From positions 16,709,342 to 16,773,341 of the forward strand of contig OY783195.1 in assembly GCA_963678675.1 (NCBI GenBank): a DNA stretch of 64,000 nt, given 5' to 3'. Position numbers and translations under genes: made by a program. The notes beneath the pieces were generated by a model, which saw only the letters and a list, made by a program, of their open reading frames with translations, did no database searches and was not told where the DNA came from. Positions 31,853 through 42,731 of the stretch are shown here, one piece after another. Numbering within the stretch: the first letter of the stretch is position 1; every line of letters starts with the position of its first letter. The DNA is from Xiphydria camelus. Taxonomy: Eukaryota; Arthropoda; Insecta; Hymenoptera; Xiphydriidae.

Positions 31853-32212
31853 CTTCGAGTGGCAATATATCACTGAAAGTTCACAAAATGTACCTATTCG
31901 TATTTCACCATAAAGTGAGCTCTATGAGTAACTATAAGAGTGAAAAATCGATTCTTATTTTTTGAAAATGATTTTGACATGAATTTCTCAAAAGTAATGC
32001 CATCTGCAATCGATTCAATCACGTCATCCTCTCTTCCATTCGAAACCATAAAACTTTCATTTTTATTCTTTTCTTGTGTTTCATTTCTTTTCTGAACTAA
32101 TTGATTGCATCATTTAAAATGAGATACAAAGTATATTTTCATTGAACATTAATGAGAAAATTGAAATAATGCAAAACGTACCGTTATATAAATACATATT
32201 TTTATCACACAG
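31853..32212. other. Intron end upstream of the first NUP210 exon seen
   Basis: AT-rich. It ends in a pyrimidine-rich acceptor (tttttatcacacag) just before 32213. Confidence 0.6.
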
Positions 32213-34988
32213 GTTCGAAGTGACTTTAAGAGCTACTGGTGGAGACGGTTCGTATCTGTGGAGTAGTCGACAATCATCAGTGGCTACCGTAACCCAAAGT
32301 GGGGTCGTTAGAATTTTTAATAAAGGTTTGGCGGATATAATGGTATCGGCGATGCAAAATCAATACAACAAAGACACGGCGAAAGTGTATGTATTGCCAG
32401 TGACCCGACTAGAAATAGTGCTCTACACTATGGAGGCCGCTGTTGGCGAAACGATATATCTGCATATAGCATTGTTCGGTGAAATATTTGATGGAGTGGA
32501 AACGAAAGAGATACCATTTAATGACTGTAAAAACATACCACTTGAAGTATATATTCCGGATGGCAACTTCGTGCAAAACTATGGTATCAGCGAAATACCC
32601 CATCCAATTGGCACGGCATGTACCACGATATCAATTATTGGAACAAATATAGGTATTTCCAGCATAACCGTAGCTTACAATACACACGGCCAGTATCTGA
32701 TGGACAACGTCACCGTTTCGGCGTACGAACCTTTGAGAGCCATACATCCTGCGCATGGCGAGACTTTCCTCGCGGTTGGATCCTCCAGAATGATAGTTTT
32801 CAAAGGCGGTCCCAGCTCCTCGACTAAACAGTTTCAAACGTATTCTAAGGAAATACAGATTTCCGGTAATGAAATGGTCGAAGTAACGGAGCACAACTAC
32901 GTCGAAGATAGAAGCTCCGGAATCTTCGTTTTCAAAGTCATTTGCAACGCACTCGGCGAGACGTTCTTGAAGTTCGTAGTATCAAACGATGTGTCTTTAC
33001 CAAATTGCAAAAAGGCTGACGCGACCGCCACGGTTCGCGTAGCTTGCAGTAAACCAAGATACATCTATCTCCAACCGGAATTTGAAGAGGGGAATAATTG
33101 TCCTATCGGGCGGAATGCGGACAAAATAATTGCCCGAAGTAACGAAGACTTGGAATTGGTTGTCGTTGTAAAAGACGAGGACGGCAAGAGTTTTGACAAT
33201 ATTACGAGTCTGAACATCAACTGGAAATTGAAACCTTCGAGCGCTGGAATCTTCGAACAACCGACGGGTTCTATAGAAGAGGTGTTTATGGATATGGGTG
33301 TTATGTTGCCAAAAAAGCACTATCAGCGCATAGTGCGTCAAAAGCACATCGGATCACTCGGAGTGACAGCAAAAGTAATTGGATATCAAAAATCCATTCT
33401 TCAGAAATTGGAAATAACTCCAGAATGGCCACCGTTTCCAGCAGAAATGGAAAGAGGTACTCTAGCTACTCCTCTCATCGAGGCTTCCGTCAATGTTATT
33501 CTAGTGAACGACACCGTTATTAACCCGAACAGGTTGAATGTGCTAAATGATCCGAATGGAAAATACTTTTTGCAAGTCTCTCAAGGATCTGGCTATTATG
33601 AGTTTATGCTAAGCTCTGAAGATGTCGCCGACGTCCGGTATATCGAACCTACGAAGACCATAAGCGTGGTTCCAAAGAAGTCCGGGATATTGCAAATCGC
33701 TCTGGTGGATCTCTGTCTAAAGTCAGATCCTGCCGAAGCAGTCATCGAAGTGCAACAGCTCGGCGGTATCGAAGTAGATATGGTAGACAAAGTTGAAAAG
33801 GGGAAGTGTATTGTAGCCGAAGTCAAGATGTATGATACAAATGGCCATATAATGATCCTGCCTTCGATCGAAGCGCTGGACGTGAGGTTACAAACGGAGA
33901 ACGGATACGTAGAAGTCAAACGATTACCGATTAGTGAGCAAAGGCACGATCCACCTTACGATAGCATACTTTACATGATATACGGTATCGAGGAAGGCGA
34001 ATCGCGGGTAACATTCACCAGCAACGACCACGAAAACGATCGAGAAATTCACAGCGAGACAATTGTGGTGCAAGTTTTTCTACCATTAAGAGTTGAACCG
34101 CGAAATTTGACGATACTGATTGGAACGGTTTATCAAATCTTGACTACCGGTGGTCCCACAAATTCAGAAATTGATTTTAGCACTCAAGACGGCGATACTT
34201 TAAGGGTCTATCGAAATGGCGTAGTCCAAGGAAAATCCACGGGGGAAACTAGACTCGCAGTCAGAGCCGTCGGTATTAGTACCAAAGGCAATAAAGTTGT
34301 CTACTCGCAAGATTACGCCGATATACGCGTCGTCATTCTCGAAGGAATTAAAATTATTGCACCAACGCTGAGAATAAAAGTGGGCGCAGTAATTCCCCTA
34401 TGGGCGTTTGGTATTCCAGAACATCTGACACCCCTGATTATAGGCTCGATGAAAACGCCCCTCAGGTTTATCTGGACATCTAGCGATTCAAATTTATTGA
34501 GCTTGCACAATATGTACGAGGGGACAGGAATTAATATTAGGTATCAACATGACGTAACGATCCGTGCCAAAGCTAGGAAGGCCGGCCTCGCAACTGTATA
34601 TCTCAATGTTACGGTACCGTATAAAATATTGCCCATGCGCAAGAGAGACGTAACTTTTGCAACGTTTCTGAAAATTGAGATTTTTGAAGAATTTTCGTTC
34701 ATATATCCCCTCGATTTGCCTGGTGTACCAGTCATATCGATGGCTCCCAATTCTAACTTGAAGTTACAAACAAATCGCGACAAGCATGGTTCGGCTACCT
34801 ATAAAATCTTAACAAGCGAACGCTCGAGTGAATTTGACGAAACAAATGCTTTAACTGCGGGCAGTAAAAGCATGACCATTGACAAATTTGGAATTGTCAA
34901 GTCTGGAGAGAATTTAGGAAGGACGGTGATTTCTGTCACCAATGTTGAAACGTATGGTTTGAAACAATCGTTGACGGTCATTGTGGAT
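32213..34988 (+). CDS. Nup210: NUP210/gp210, giant lumenal exon
   Basis: gp210/NUP210 is a single-pass nuclear-pore membrane glycoprotein whose huge lumenal part is a chain of Ig-like (Big2-like) repeats and helps anchor or ring the pore in the perinuclear space. The frame stays open for about 925 codons and begins FEVTLRATGGDGSYLWSSRQ, a Big2-like G-D-G-x-Y-x-W repeat. It passes ...AVGSSRMIVFKGGP, TAKVIGYQKSIL and LTILIGTVYQILTTGGP, and ends TNVETYGLKQSLTVIVD. The acceptor AG is at 32211-32212. The donor GTAAGT at 34989 leaves phase 0 and splices to VKPIHYMMLSL. The ORF extends beyond both splice sites, but those tails do not match the family. Upstream exons (signal peptide, first lumenal repeats) were not found in the window. 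No stop or frameshift is present, so the gene looks functional. Confidence 0.93.
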
Positions 34989-36453
34989 GTAAGTATTACG
35001 AGAGAAATGGAGTACTTGTCATCCTTTTTAACTTCTCTTTCGCTTTTATATTTAATCCTGATGGTAGAAAAACGTGAGAAAGAAATTAGGACGCTATTAT
35101 TATTTATAAAAAATTAATAAATGTTGATTTTCAAAGTTTCTGTTCTTAACCATAAGTGTATTCATTATTGTATTAACGGCTTTATTGCGTTTAGTCCGAA
35201 TTATTTTTACGAAAAAAAAATTGAAGTTTTTTCCTACAACGACTCGAAAAAATAAAAGTATCTAAACGTGCTTCGGAGAAACAAAGTGTGACAATATATG
35301 AACAAATTATGTATCTTATTGTTCCGAGATTCAATTTTCATAGTAGATGAGAAAGATCATACATTCGAGGAATGAACTTGGCGCGAGTTTGGAATTATTA
35401 TTATTTCAGTCAGCTTTATAAGTAAATTATCTGGAAATAACAAAAGGTACGATATCTCGTTTTCTATGAATGACGATAAACTAAAAAATTCTCTTTACCT
35501 TTTTCTTCCATCAAGGTTACCGAAAATAGAAATTACGATTTTTCAATTCGAATTAAACAAGAATTTTTGTTTTATTTCAATTCAGGGATAACTAACCGAA
35601 TTTTGTGGGCGATCTTAGATTTTTATTATATCTGCTTATGAAAATTGCCACTAAAAATGCCGAGATTTTAGATTGAAACAAACGAAAAGGTCAATGCATT
35701 CTAGATCCAACATTTTTACCGGCAATCCTGTCCTGGCAAATACTGCAAAGTCGAACATGTCAGAGCTATAATAATTAAAGAGGGGACCTCATATAGAAGG
35801 CCTAAAAACCATTTAGTTTCGGGAGTCTATCCTGAACAATATATTAAATCAATCTTTTGGAAACTTCGAGTATGTTTTATTACACATTTAAAGTACTAAA
35901 AAACATTTGTCCTACTATATGAAACCTTATAATATTAGAATTATAAAGATTTATATACTATCACGCTGTGTGTCTCACACCGTGAAATGTAGGATCTCCT
36001 ACTTTCATCTAAAATGAAAATTTCAAAATGGAAATTTTAGCTTAGAAGTAGACGCTCAACAACAGCATCTTTGAAGTTAAAAAATGCAAAATTGAAAAAA
36101 CAGTGAGCTTCCAAAGAAAATTTTTTTTTCTTTCAATCTGCTGTGAAGAAGTTCATTGATTGAACATTTTTCGAACTATAGTTCGACGCCGCTCGAAAAA
36201 TATTTCGAGAAACGTCTTTATAACTCTAATATTCTAAGATTTCGTATAGTGGGACAAATATTTCTTAGTACGTTAAATATGTACTAAAGTATACTCGAAG
36301 TTACCAAAAGATTGATTTAATATATCCTTCAGGATAGACTCCCGAAAATGAATGAATTTATAGGCTTTCCATATGAAAAATTCCCCCTTTAACTCCGCTA
36401 CACGGAAGTACCCTGCTTATTTAGCCATGAAGCTGAATATCTACGTTTTTCAG
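34989..36453. other. NUP210 intron with a palindromic element
   Basis: The intron runs from GTAAGT to ttttcag. Inside, 35775-36392 is a palindrome: ttaaagaggggacctcatat is mirrored by ttcccccttta-type text, and inner arms ttcgggagtctatcctga / tcaggatagactcccgaa flank an AT-rich centre. The rest is unremarkable. Confidence 0.75.
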
Positions 36454-36789
36454 GTAAAACCAATTCATTATATGATGCTATCACTGAAGTCCAATTTACA
36501 CATAAGAAGTGGAGAAGAGCTCAACATGCTACCTAAAGGCGTGGACTTGAATTACATTGTCGAATATTACGATAACGTGGGCTCTAAGTTTCATGCCGCC
36601 GAAACGAAGCTCGAAATTTCAAACAATCGAGCAGACTTAGCGTCGTTCGCCATTGGTGCTGAAAACTCAATTCATTCTAAATTCTTCGAAAATGGAGAAT
36701 TGGTCTTGAAGATATACGATGACAAATATCCCGGTGAAATGTTCGATTATGTCCATATGGCAATTGGCGATATTCTATTTCCAACGAAA
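36454..36789 (+). CDS. Nup210: NUP210/gp210 exon (lumenal)
   Basis: Acceptor cag at 36451-36453; the frame continues in phase 0 with VKPIHYMMLSLKSNLHIRSG, then GVDLNYIVEYYDNVGSKFHA and YPGEMFDYVHMAIGDILFPT. This is the next gp210 lumenal segment, a repeat with the DYV/AIGDILFP ending seen in the family. The likely donor is GTACAT at 36790 (weaker than the others), which keeps phase 0 with the exon at 37406. The following intron holds a mariner insertion. Confidence 0.88.
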
Positions 36790-36821
36790 GTACATATCAC
36801 AAGTCACATAAACATCAAATA

Positions 36822-37349
36822 TTAGGTTGTCCGGAAAATTCGTGCCGATTTGGAAGGAAAATTGAAACGCACAGGGGATTTAAATTTTAGTATACATTTA
36901 TTAAATAATTTACGTGTCGCGTAGCGTGGGTTATTCTCGATTAGTATTTTAATCTGATCTTCATCTGTGGTGGAGGGCCTACCCGACCGCTCTTGATCTT
37001 TAAGGTTGAAATCACCAGCTTTAAACCTAGCAAACCACTTCCGCACCGTTCATTCAGCTACAGCACCTTCACTATAAACAGCACATATCTTATTTGTCAC
37101 TTGTGTGACATTTTTGCCTTTCCGGTAAAAGAAAAGCATTCAATGCTAATGCACTTTGTTTTCTTCGATATTCAAAGGTGTATAAAACTGACAAAAATAA
37201 ACGTATCGTAACCTTTTTTTCCAAATATGCTTCAAATACCGTCTTTTACGATATGTACGCATGTCATTTGTTTTCAATTGTTCTGATATATTCAGACCTG
37301 TCCTTACGCCACCTACCAGAAATCGGCACGAACTTTCCGGACAACCCAA
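36822..37349 (-). mobile_element. mariner deletion derivative in a NUP210 intron
   Basis: Ends TTAGGTTGTCCGGAAAATTC at 36822 and its inverse ending at 37349 are flanked by TA. On the minus strand a fragment reads MRKWFARFKAGDFNLKDQER and SGRPSTTDEDQIKILIENNP, the second helix-turn-helix region of mariner transposases. Most of the catalytic core is deleted. Without it the host intron would be under 100 bp. Confidence 0.88.
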
Positions 37350-37405
37350 TATTTAACGTTGGCTTTCATCCATTCGGGAGTAATCGTCTTCATCTTTCCA
37401 CCCAG

Positions 37406-37624
37406 ACAACTTTGACGGTGGGCGACATAATCTGCTTCTCGATGCCTCTGCTATCGTTCGACGGCGATCCAGGATACTGGCAATCATCAGCTCCAGAATA
37501 TTTGATGGTCGACCCTATTACCGGTATCGGAAGAGCTCGCAACCCAGGGCAAGCTGTTGTTAAACACAGTCTGGCTACACAAATGCAAGGAGAAATAGAT
37601 GTTACTATTCAACCGATCTACAAG
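37406..37624 (+). CDS. Nup210: NUP210/gp210 exon (lumenal, Big2-like repeat)
   Basis: A pyrimidine-rich acceptor (tcttcatctttccacccag) precedes 37406. The frame reads TTLTVGDIICFSMPLLSFDG, then YLMVDPITGIGRARNPGQAV and GEIDVTIQPIYK, a Big2-type repeat with the V-D-P-x-T-G-I-G-x-A pattern found near the C-terminus of gp210. The donor GTATAC at 37625 is phase 0. The longer open frame upstream of 37406 runs into the mariner and does not match the family, so the acceptor at 37405 is chosen. The next exon lies about 19.9 kb away. Confidence 0.87.
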
Positions 37625-37647
37625 GTATACCTTACTCGTAAAAAATC

Positions 37648-37687
<40 letters not shown>
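37648..37687. repeat. (TA)n microsatellite
   Basis: A run of alternating TA with one interruption (tatatacata) immediately left of the TIR element at 37688. Confidence 0.9.
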
Positions 37688-37690
<3 letters not shown>

Positions 37691-38791
37691 GGGTCCAGTG
37701 GAAAAACGATGAAGGTGCATTTCTTAAGAAATCGAGAAAAACGAAAGTTAAAGTTTCACAATACCTGGTGAAATAGTTTCTAAATCAATGTTTGAAACAA
37801 TCATTTTAATGACATTTAGAGTTCTTTTTGAGTAATTTTCTCCATCAAAAATTCATTAGAACCTCATTTTGAATCTAGGCACGAATAAAAACATCATGTA
37901 TACTCAACATTTTTATTCACTTCAAAGATATAGACATTCAAAATTAAAGCTGAGTGATTATATATTGTCAAAAATAAAGAATATGTAATGTGAAAAACGA
38001 AACTGAATATATTCATGAACATTCATACATTATTGCTGTTAAAATATCTACTAAATTGTTATTAAAAACTAAAACTTTCATCCATGTAGTAAAAAGTTCC
38101 CGCATTATTCATCGTCTTCCTCGTAATCAAAATAAATATCATCGTGACCTTCTGGGACAGCTCTATCTGTGACTAAATTATGATAAAACTTCTTGGCATC
38201 TTCGTTGATGAGAAATTTGGTCAGGTGTTGCAGGTCATTATACTTGGCTAAAGTAATAGGAAGGGGCCCATCGTAGGAGTTACGGAGCTGCTGTCTTGGT
38301 GGGGGGTTCTTTCCCTTATTTTTGCCTCTCTTTGGTGGCACCCAAAACACGTTATGCTTATAAAGTGTACCACAAAATGAAGGGCTAATGTTGATATACT
38401 GTAGTGTATCGGAGGAGATCTTCAAGCGTCGAATCGTTCTTGTGGAAAACGGACATTTCGGTTTGTACATCGGCGATAAGCTTTATAACACAATAATACT
38501 ATTGCGTTCAAGCACAGAAAACAGGCTGAAAACAATGAAAATAGAGAACGCCGGAGACCATTTAATAATCGGCGGAGAGAAGGAACCTCATCGTTCTTCC
38601 TCGGGCGCGTAGGAGTCTCATCGTTTTTCCACTGTGCTACGTATTTTCAAACGCAGTTTTTAGCGGAATTTTGATGTTTGATCCCTATAAGGTTTGGTGT
38701 GTCGATTCTTCATGTTACAAGCTAACAGATGCCGCTAAAATGTCGATTTCGAAAAAAAGTGAACCTTCATCGGTTTTCCACTGGACCCTTC
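37688..38791 (-). mobile_element. TIR element with GGAAAAACGAT repeats
   Basis: GAAGGGTCCAGTGGAAAAAC at 37688 is mirrored at the end near 38791; both sides are TA-rich. The motif GGAAAAACGAT, or a one-mismatch form, occurs at 37700, 38590, 38620 and 38769 (the last three inverted). A coding scrap is on the minus strand at 38105-38470. The element at 42732-44264 shares the terminal GAAG..GG and the GGAA.AACGAT core. Confidence 0.7.
38105..38470 (-). pseudogene. Transposase-like C-terminal fragment
   Basis: The frame ends LPITLAKYNDLQHLTKFLIN, FYHNLVTDRAVPEG and a D/E-rich tail. The KY.DL..L...........FY..L pattern resembles the C-terminal end of insect TE proteins that carry a DNC..QN.N motif (as at 52314-54588). 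The proline/arginine-rich part before it (VPPKRGKNKGKNPPPRQQLR) is not recognised. The call is tentative. Confidence 0.4.
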
Positions 38792-38810
38792 ATATATACA
38801 CATATACATA

Positions 38811-39089
38811 CAGGGTGTCCCGTCATGTAATGTCCATACTGAATTTACGTGTTCAAAGAGCACAGTTATGTATTGATTATCAAGGTGGTCATTTCGAACA
38901 ATATGTGAGATGATTGGATTTTATTTCAATTGTTGTCTAATGAAAAATAAAGCTGCTTTACATATTAGTATTCATTTTTTTACTTACACACGGTGACTTG
39001 TAGACCCCTTGTGTATTAAGACTTTTCGGTTCAGATTAACCACAGAAACACGTAAATTCAGTATGGACATTACATGACGGGACACCCTG
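38811..39089. repeat. IS630-type MITE (CAGGGTGTCCCGTCATG ends)
   Basis: cagggtgtcccgtcatgtaa is mirrored at 39070-39089, between TA dinucleotides. The left part keeps the C-terminal transposase text (agcacagttatgtattgatt ... ggtggtcatttcgaacaat), the same as at 63880-63960, so it is an internal-deletion derivative of the element at 61985-64000. Confidence 0.85.
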
Positions 39090-39480
39090 TATATATCCAC
39101 AGACTTTGGTTGATATATAGTTCGTGGAACTATTAATCTGATTAGACACTTTGTGAACAAATGATCATTGTATATCCCGTACTGATATATTAAAGTGAAA
39201 TTAGACGTAGGACATTTTTTACGATATATGTATATAAAGTGTAGTTCAGGGCCATTTTCGCATATGTAACGGTTATTTCGGAGATATCTATACACTTTGA
39301 GGACAGACTCCGAAGTTTTTTTCCTATAAAGTGTGTTTTTTGAGAACTGTCCACAAAATATCTGATACAAATGTAAGGTATAGTTTCAGGATTGCGAGAA
39401 ATCCTATTACTTCAAGGACTGTCCTTAAAGTTATCAACATATAGATAGGGTTCTTTGAGGACCGTCCCCAAAGTCACAAC
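39090..39480. other. Intronic DNA with ggacNgtcc-type imperfect repeats
   Basis: Phrases actttgaggacagactccga, cttcaaggactgtccttaaa and ctttgaggaccgtccccaaa recur. There is no gene. Confidence 0.4.
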
Positions 39481-40860
39481 ATATAACTAATGAAGCCCGG
39501 TGTGCATCCGGTTTCGTCGAAGGAGAGTCTACCTGGTACGTCAGAACATACGCCCCTCCCCCGACTCCACTATTAGAAGCGCGCTTGCAACAGCTTCTCG
39601 GCCGGCAAGTCGATAGTGATTCTATGCAGGGATACGCCCCTCAGCAGTTATTGGGCTGCCGAGAGGTACCAACATTCGGGGAGTACACTGTGTGAGTGTC
39701 ATACTCCCCGACCTTTCGGTGGGGTATTTTAGAGGTTCTATTGTCCATCCAGCTAAGGACCCTATGACCATCCGGCAAATGAGAGTCACAGATTATAAAC
39801 AGCATGCCATATCAATGTTTACACAGCCACTTCGAGTCCGTCCTAATTCTGAATGCTGCCCACTGTCTTGGCGTTCAACCACAGCGACTTTTTCCGCCGT
39901 ACGCTATTTTACAGGGAGAGGCTATGGGAGGGAGAGGGTTTCACCCAGGCCCGAGGATCAGTGCCGCACGTTTGAGTTTTCCAGGCATCCTCATGTCACT
40001 CAGACGGTTGATGCTGGGCATTTGCGTAACCGACACTGGTTAGGTCGTTCGACAAAGCGTAGCTTCGTCTCCTGGTTGGGGATCACACTCCTCTGCCCCG
40101 GTTTGGCACTCATTTTTAAACTGACGGCCGTTGTGCAACCTTGGCCCCTTTTGGTAGTATCTGAGAAACTTCGTACGATGGGGCCTTATTCTCCTGGACA
40201 CCTTTGCTCAGCTGCCGGGTTCAAAGACTGGTTTCCTCCAACGTGGATCCCTCGCATCATCCTCGCCCCAAGCTAGCGAGGCAGAGAGGAAATCTCATCG
40301 CTGGAGTCGATACCAGTTACATCGATCAGCTCGGTCGCGCGCCAAATTTTGCATAGAGCTCATGCTTCAGTCCGCATGTTCCCTTTGTCTAGTTCGCTCG
40401 TTAGTGTAAAGGGAAACTACTCCCGGGCTAGCCTGAACCTCATCCGTTCACCTTGCCGAGAGACGAGGCTATCCAACGGGCATCACTTTGAGATGGGGCA
40501 GACTTGGCACAGAAGTTAGGTGGGAACCACTTTGCCCTTACGATTTGAGGATTTTCATCGCTTACTCGAGCACGCCAAACTGTACAGCCTCTCGGGGCAT
40601 CAGCGAAGTCTAAAACCCGCCAGATTTTCCCTGGAACCACCCTGCGCGTTCATCATCTCTATGGCACATTCGATTCCATAGATCTCTGCGGGTAATAATA
40701 ATCATCTATGCCGACGGCAGTGCCGTCAGCGCATCAATAGTTCATCAGGAGTTCTCGAGTTCAGGGTTTCTACCCCTGCCCGCCAGTCACACATATAGAT
40801 ACGGTTCTAGGACTATCCTTCCCTCACAGCATACACGATTCTTTTGACTCATTTAGAGGT
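39481..40860. other. GC-rich unassigned block in the NUP210 intron
   Basis: Composition is near 50% GC between AT-rich neighbours. A 194-codon plus frame (39692-40276) and a 66-codon minus frame (40440-40640, GKIWRVLDFADAPRGCTVWR) exist, but neither has a recognised domain. The edges have no visible TIR. A retrotransposon remnant (non-LTR, by composition and absence of inverted ends) is a guess. Confidence 0.35.
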
Positions 40861-41371
40861 CCAATAGATGTCTTTTTGACCGCTAATGTTACATTAATAA
40901 CTGACTTGCATGTAATGTCAAATATAATTAATTCCAATACTTTTTCTAACCCACATAACACACTACGTATATATTATACGTATATTTATATCTCTAACAA
41001 TCGTTATCTCCTCCCTTCCCTACTTATATGTATTATTTCTTCTCCTCAACCCCCTAATAATATTTACTAATAAGACTGTCATCTTTATAATGTCAAATTC
41101 GAAAGTATCGTTAATAACCCATAAACCAATCTCTATAATCAATATTATTGTTACATTTAAATTTAAATTTGTATATTATTGATTGATAAATTTGATGAAG
41201 TTCAACACTATCAGTTCTAATATTTATATTGTCCTTAATTTTGTCTTTATATTGTCTTTAATTTAAATAGAGAATAGCATCTGTGAGAGTCATGCGTATA
41301 TTTTACGTTCATACAGATATAATTCGTATACGTATATGATATAAAATATACGTATCAGCTACCTACGTATA
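40861..41371. other. AT-rich low-complexity intron sequence
   Basis: Tail-like, pyrimidine-rich text with atacgtata repeats. The phrase tacgtatcagctac begins here and recurs near 41660 and 41965. Confidence 0.4.
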
Positions 41372-41505
41372 CCATATGTCGCACGGAAAACCGATCAGGT
41401 GGGGGCCGTCTGAATTTGAACTCGGCACTGCTTGGACGATGCTCGATTGATTCATTAAGAAATTCAGAAGGCCCCCACCTGATCGGTTTTCCGTGCGACA
41501 TATGG
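41372..41505. repeat. 134-bp hairpin MITE, TA target
   Basis: ccatatgtcgcacggaaaac is mirrored at 41486-41505. The arms are about 45 bp and nearly perfect. The parallel copy of the flanking repeat at 41670-41690 shows the empty site (tacgtatattgcatctc). Confidence 0.88.
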
Positions 41506-41761
41506 TATTGTATCTCTAAAAAATACATTTCCTCATATGAAGCAAATTATAATGTTTGCGAAACGTTGGCAGAATAATATTTTTGGATACGGTTACTACT
41601 CGAAAGCCAAGAGTAGTAATAGTTATAACTATAATTTCTCCTCATATCTTTGAAATATAGGTACGTATCAGCTACGTATATTGCATCTCTAAAAAGTATA
41701 GTTCTATAGTTCTAATATAGTAATATAATTCTTAAGATAATACTTATGTTGCCTGTTGTAG

Positions 41762-41976
41762 TTTAAAATTAATTTAACTTATCTAGGTAATTATGAGGCC
41801 AAACAACTTATAAAAACAATCACTTCACGTCTGACGTTTCGGTTCCTCTTCGAACCCTCTTCAGAGACGTAATGAAGAGGGTTCGAAGAGGAACCGAAAC
41901 GTCAGACGTGAAGTGATTGTTGTTAAAAGTTGTTTCGCCTGATAATTACCTAGATAAGTTAAATTAATTTTAAAAT
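41762..41976. repeat. Near-perfect palindrome, about 100-bp arms
   Basis: ttaatttaacttatctaggt is mirrored at the right end. The inner arms cgtctgacgtttcggttcct / aggaaccgaaacgtcagacg meet at cagagacgtaatg. This 'gaagagggttcgaagagg' hairpin has a terminator-like symmetry but no T-tract. Confidence 0.88.
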
Positions 41977-42731
41977 ATACTTATCAGCTACGTATATTAT
42001 ATCTCTTAAAAATATTAGGTGTACAAATAAGTTTTAGAACACTCATGCAAAAATTTAAAATTTATTTTTAAAAAAAGTACAACACATTTATTCACCAAAA
42101 TAATCCCCCTCACTTTCAATGACCTTCAGCCATCTTTTAGGCAATTCACGGATGCCTTCCGCAAAGAAAGTTTTATCTTGCGAGATGAGGAAGTTATCGA
42201 CCCATTTTTGGACTTCTTCAAATGTTTTGAATCGCACATCGGACAATTCGTGTCGAATTTTCTGAAACAAGTGAAAATCAGTTGGAGCTAAGTCTGGCGA
42301 ATACGCCAGGTATGGTACAACTTCCCATCTAAGAGCCATTAACGTATCCTTGACCGGTCAACTTGTGGCTTGTGGCCTGGTGTCATGGAGCAGTTTTACT
42401 GGACATTTTCCTTTGCCAGTAAATAGACGCTTTTGGTCAATTTCTTGGTTCAATCGTATTAATTATAGATGATAGCGATCAGCAGTAACTGTTTGGCCAG
42501 GTTTCAGAATTTCATAATGGAGTACGCCTTTCATATCCCACCATATACACAGCACAGCATGACTTTGTTACAGTGAATATTGCGCTTTGGCGACGATGTT
42601 GTCGGCTCGCCGGGGTCAACCCAATGATATCAGCGTTTCGGATTATCAAAATAAATCCACTTTTCATCGCCGGTCACTATTTTCCACAAAAAAGACTTTC
42701 TTTGTTGCCTGTTGTTGAGATTCAAATATAT

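Noticed and set aside
32997..33347. Minus-strand frames inside the giant NUP210 exon
   Set aside because: Antisense shadows of a strongly conserved coding exon.
34989..35117. Continuation of the giant NUP210 reading frame past 34988
   Set aside because: A strong GTAAGT donor lies at 34989. The extra translation (SITREMEYLSSFL...) does not fit gp210, whereas the exon at 36454 continues the family in phase 0.
39692..40276. 194-codon plus-strand frame
   Set aside because: No recognisable motif and no splice context with NUP210. Composition alone can explain its length.
41762..41976. Rho-independent terminator or microRNA precursor
   Set aside because: The hairpin is part of a much longer palindrome of mobile-element type. 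Bacterial terminators do not apply and the arms far exceed a typical pre-miRNA.
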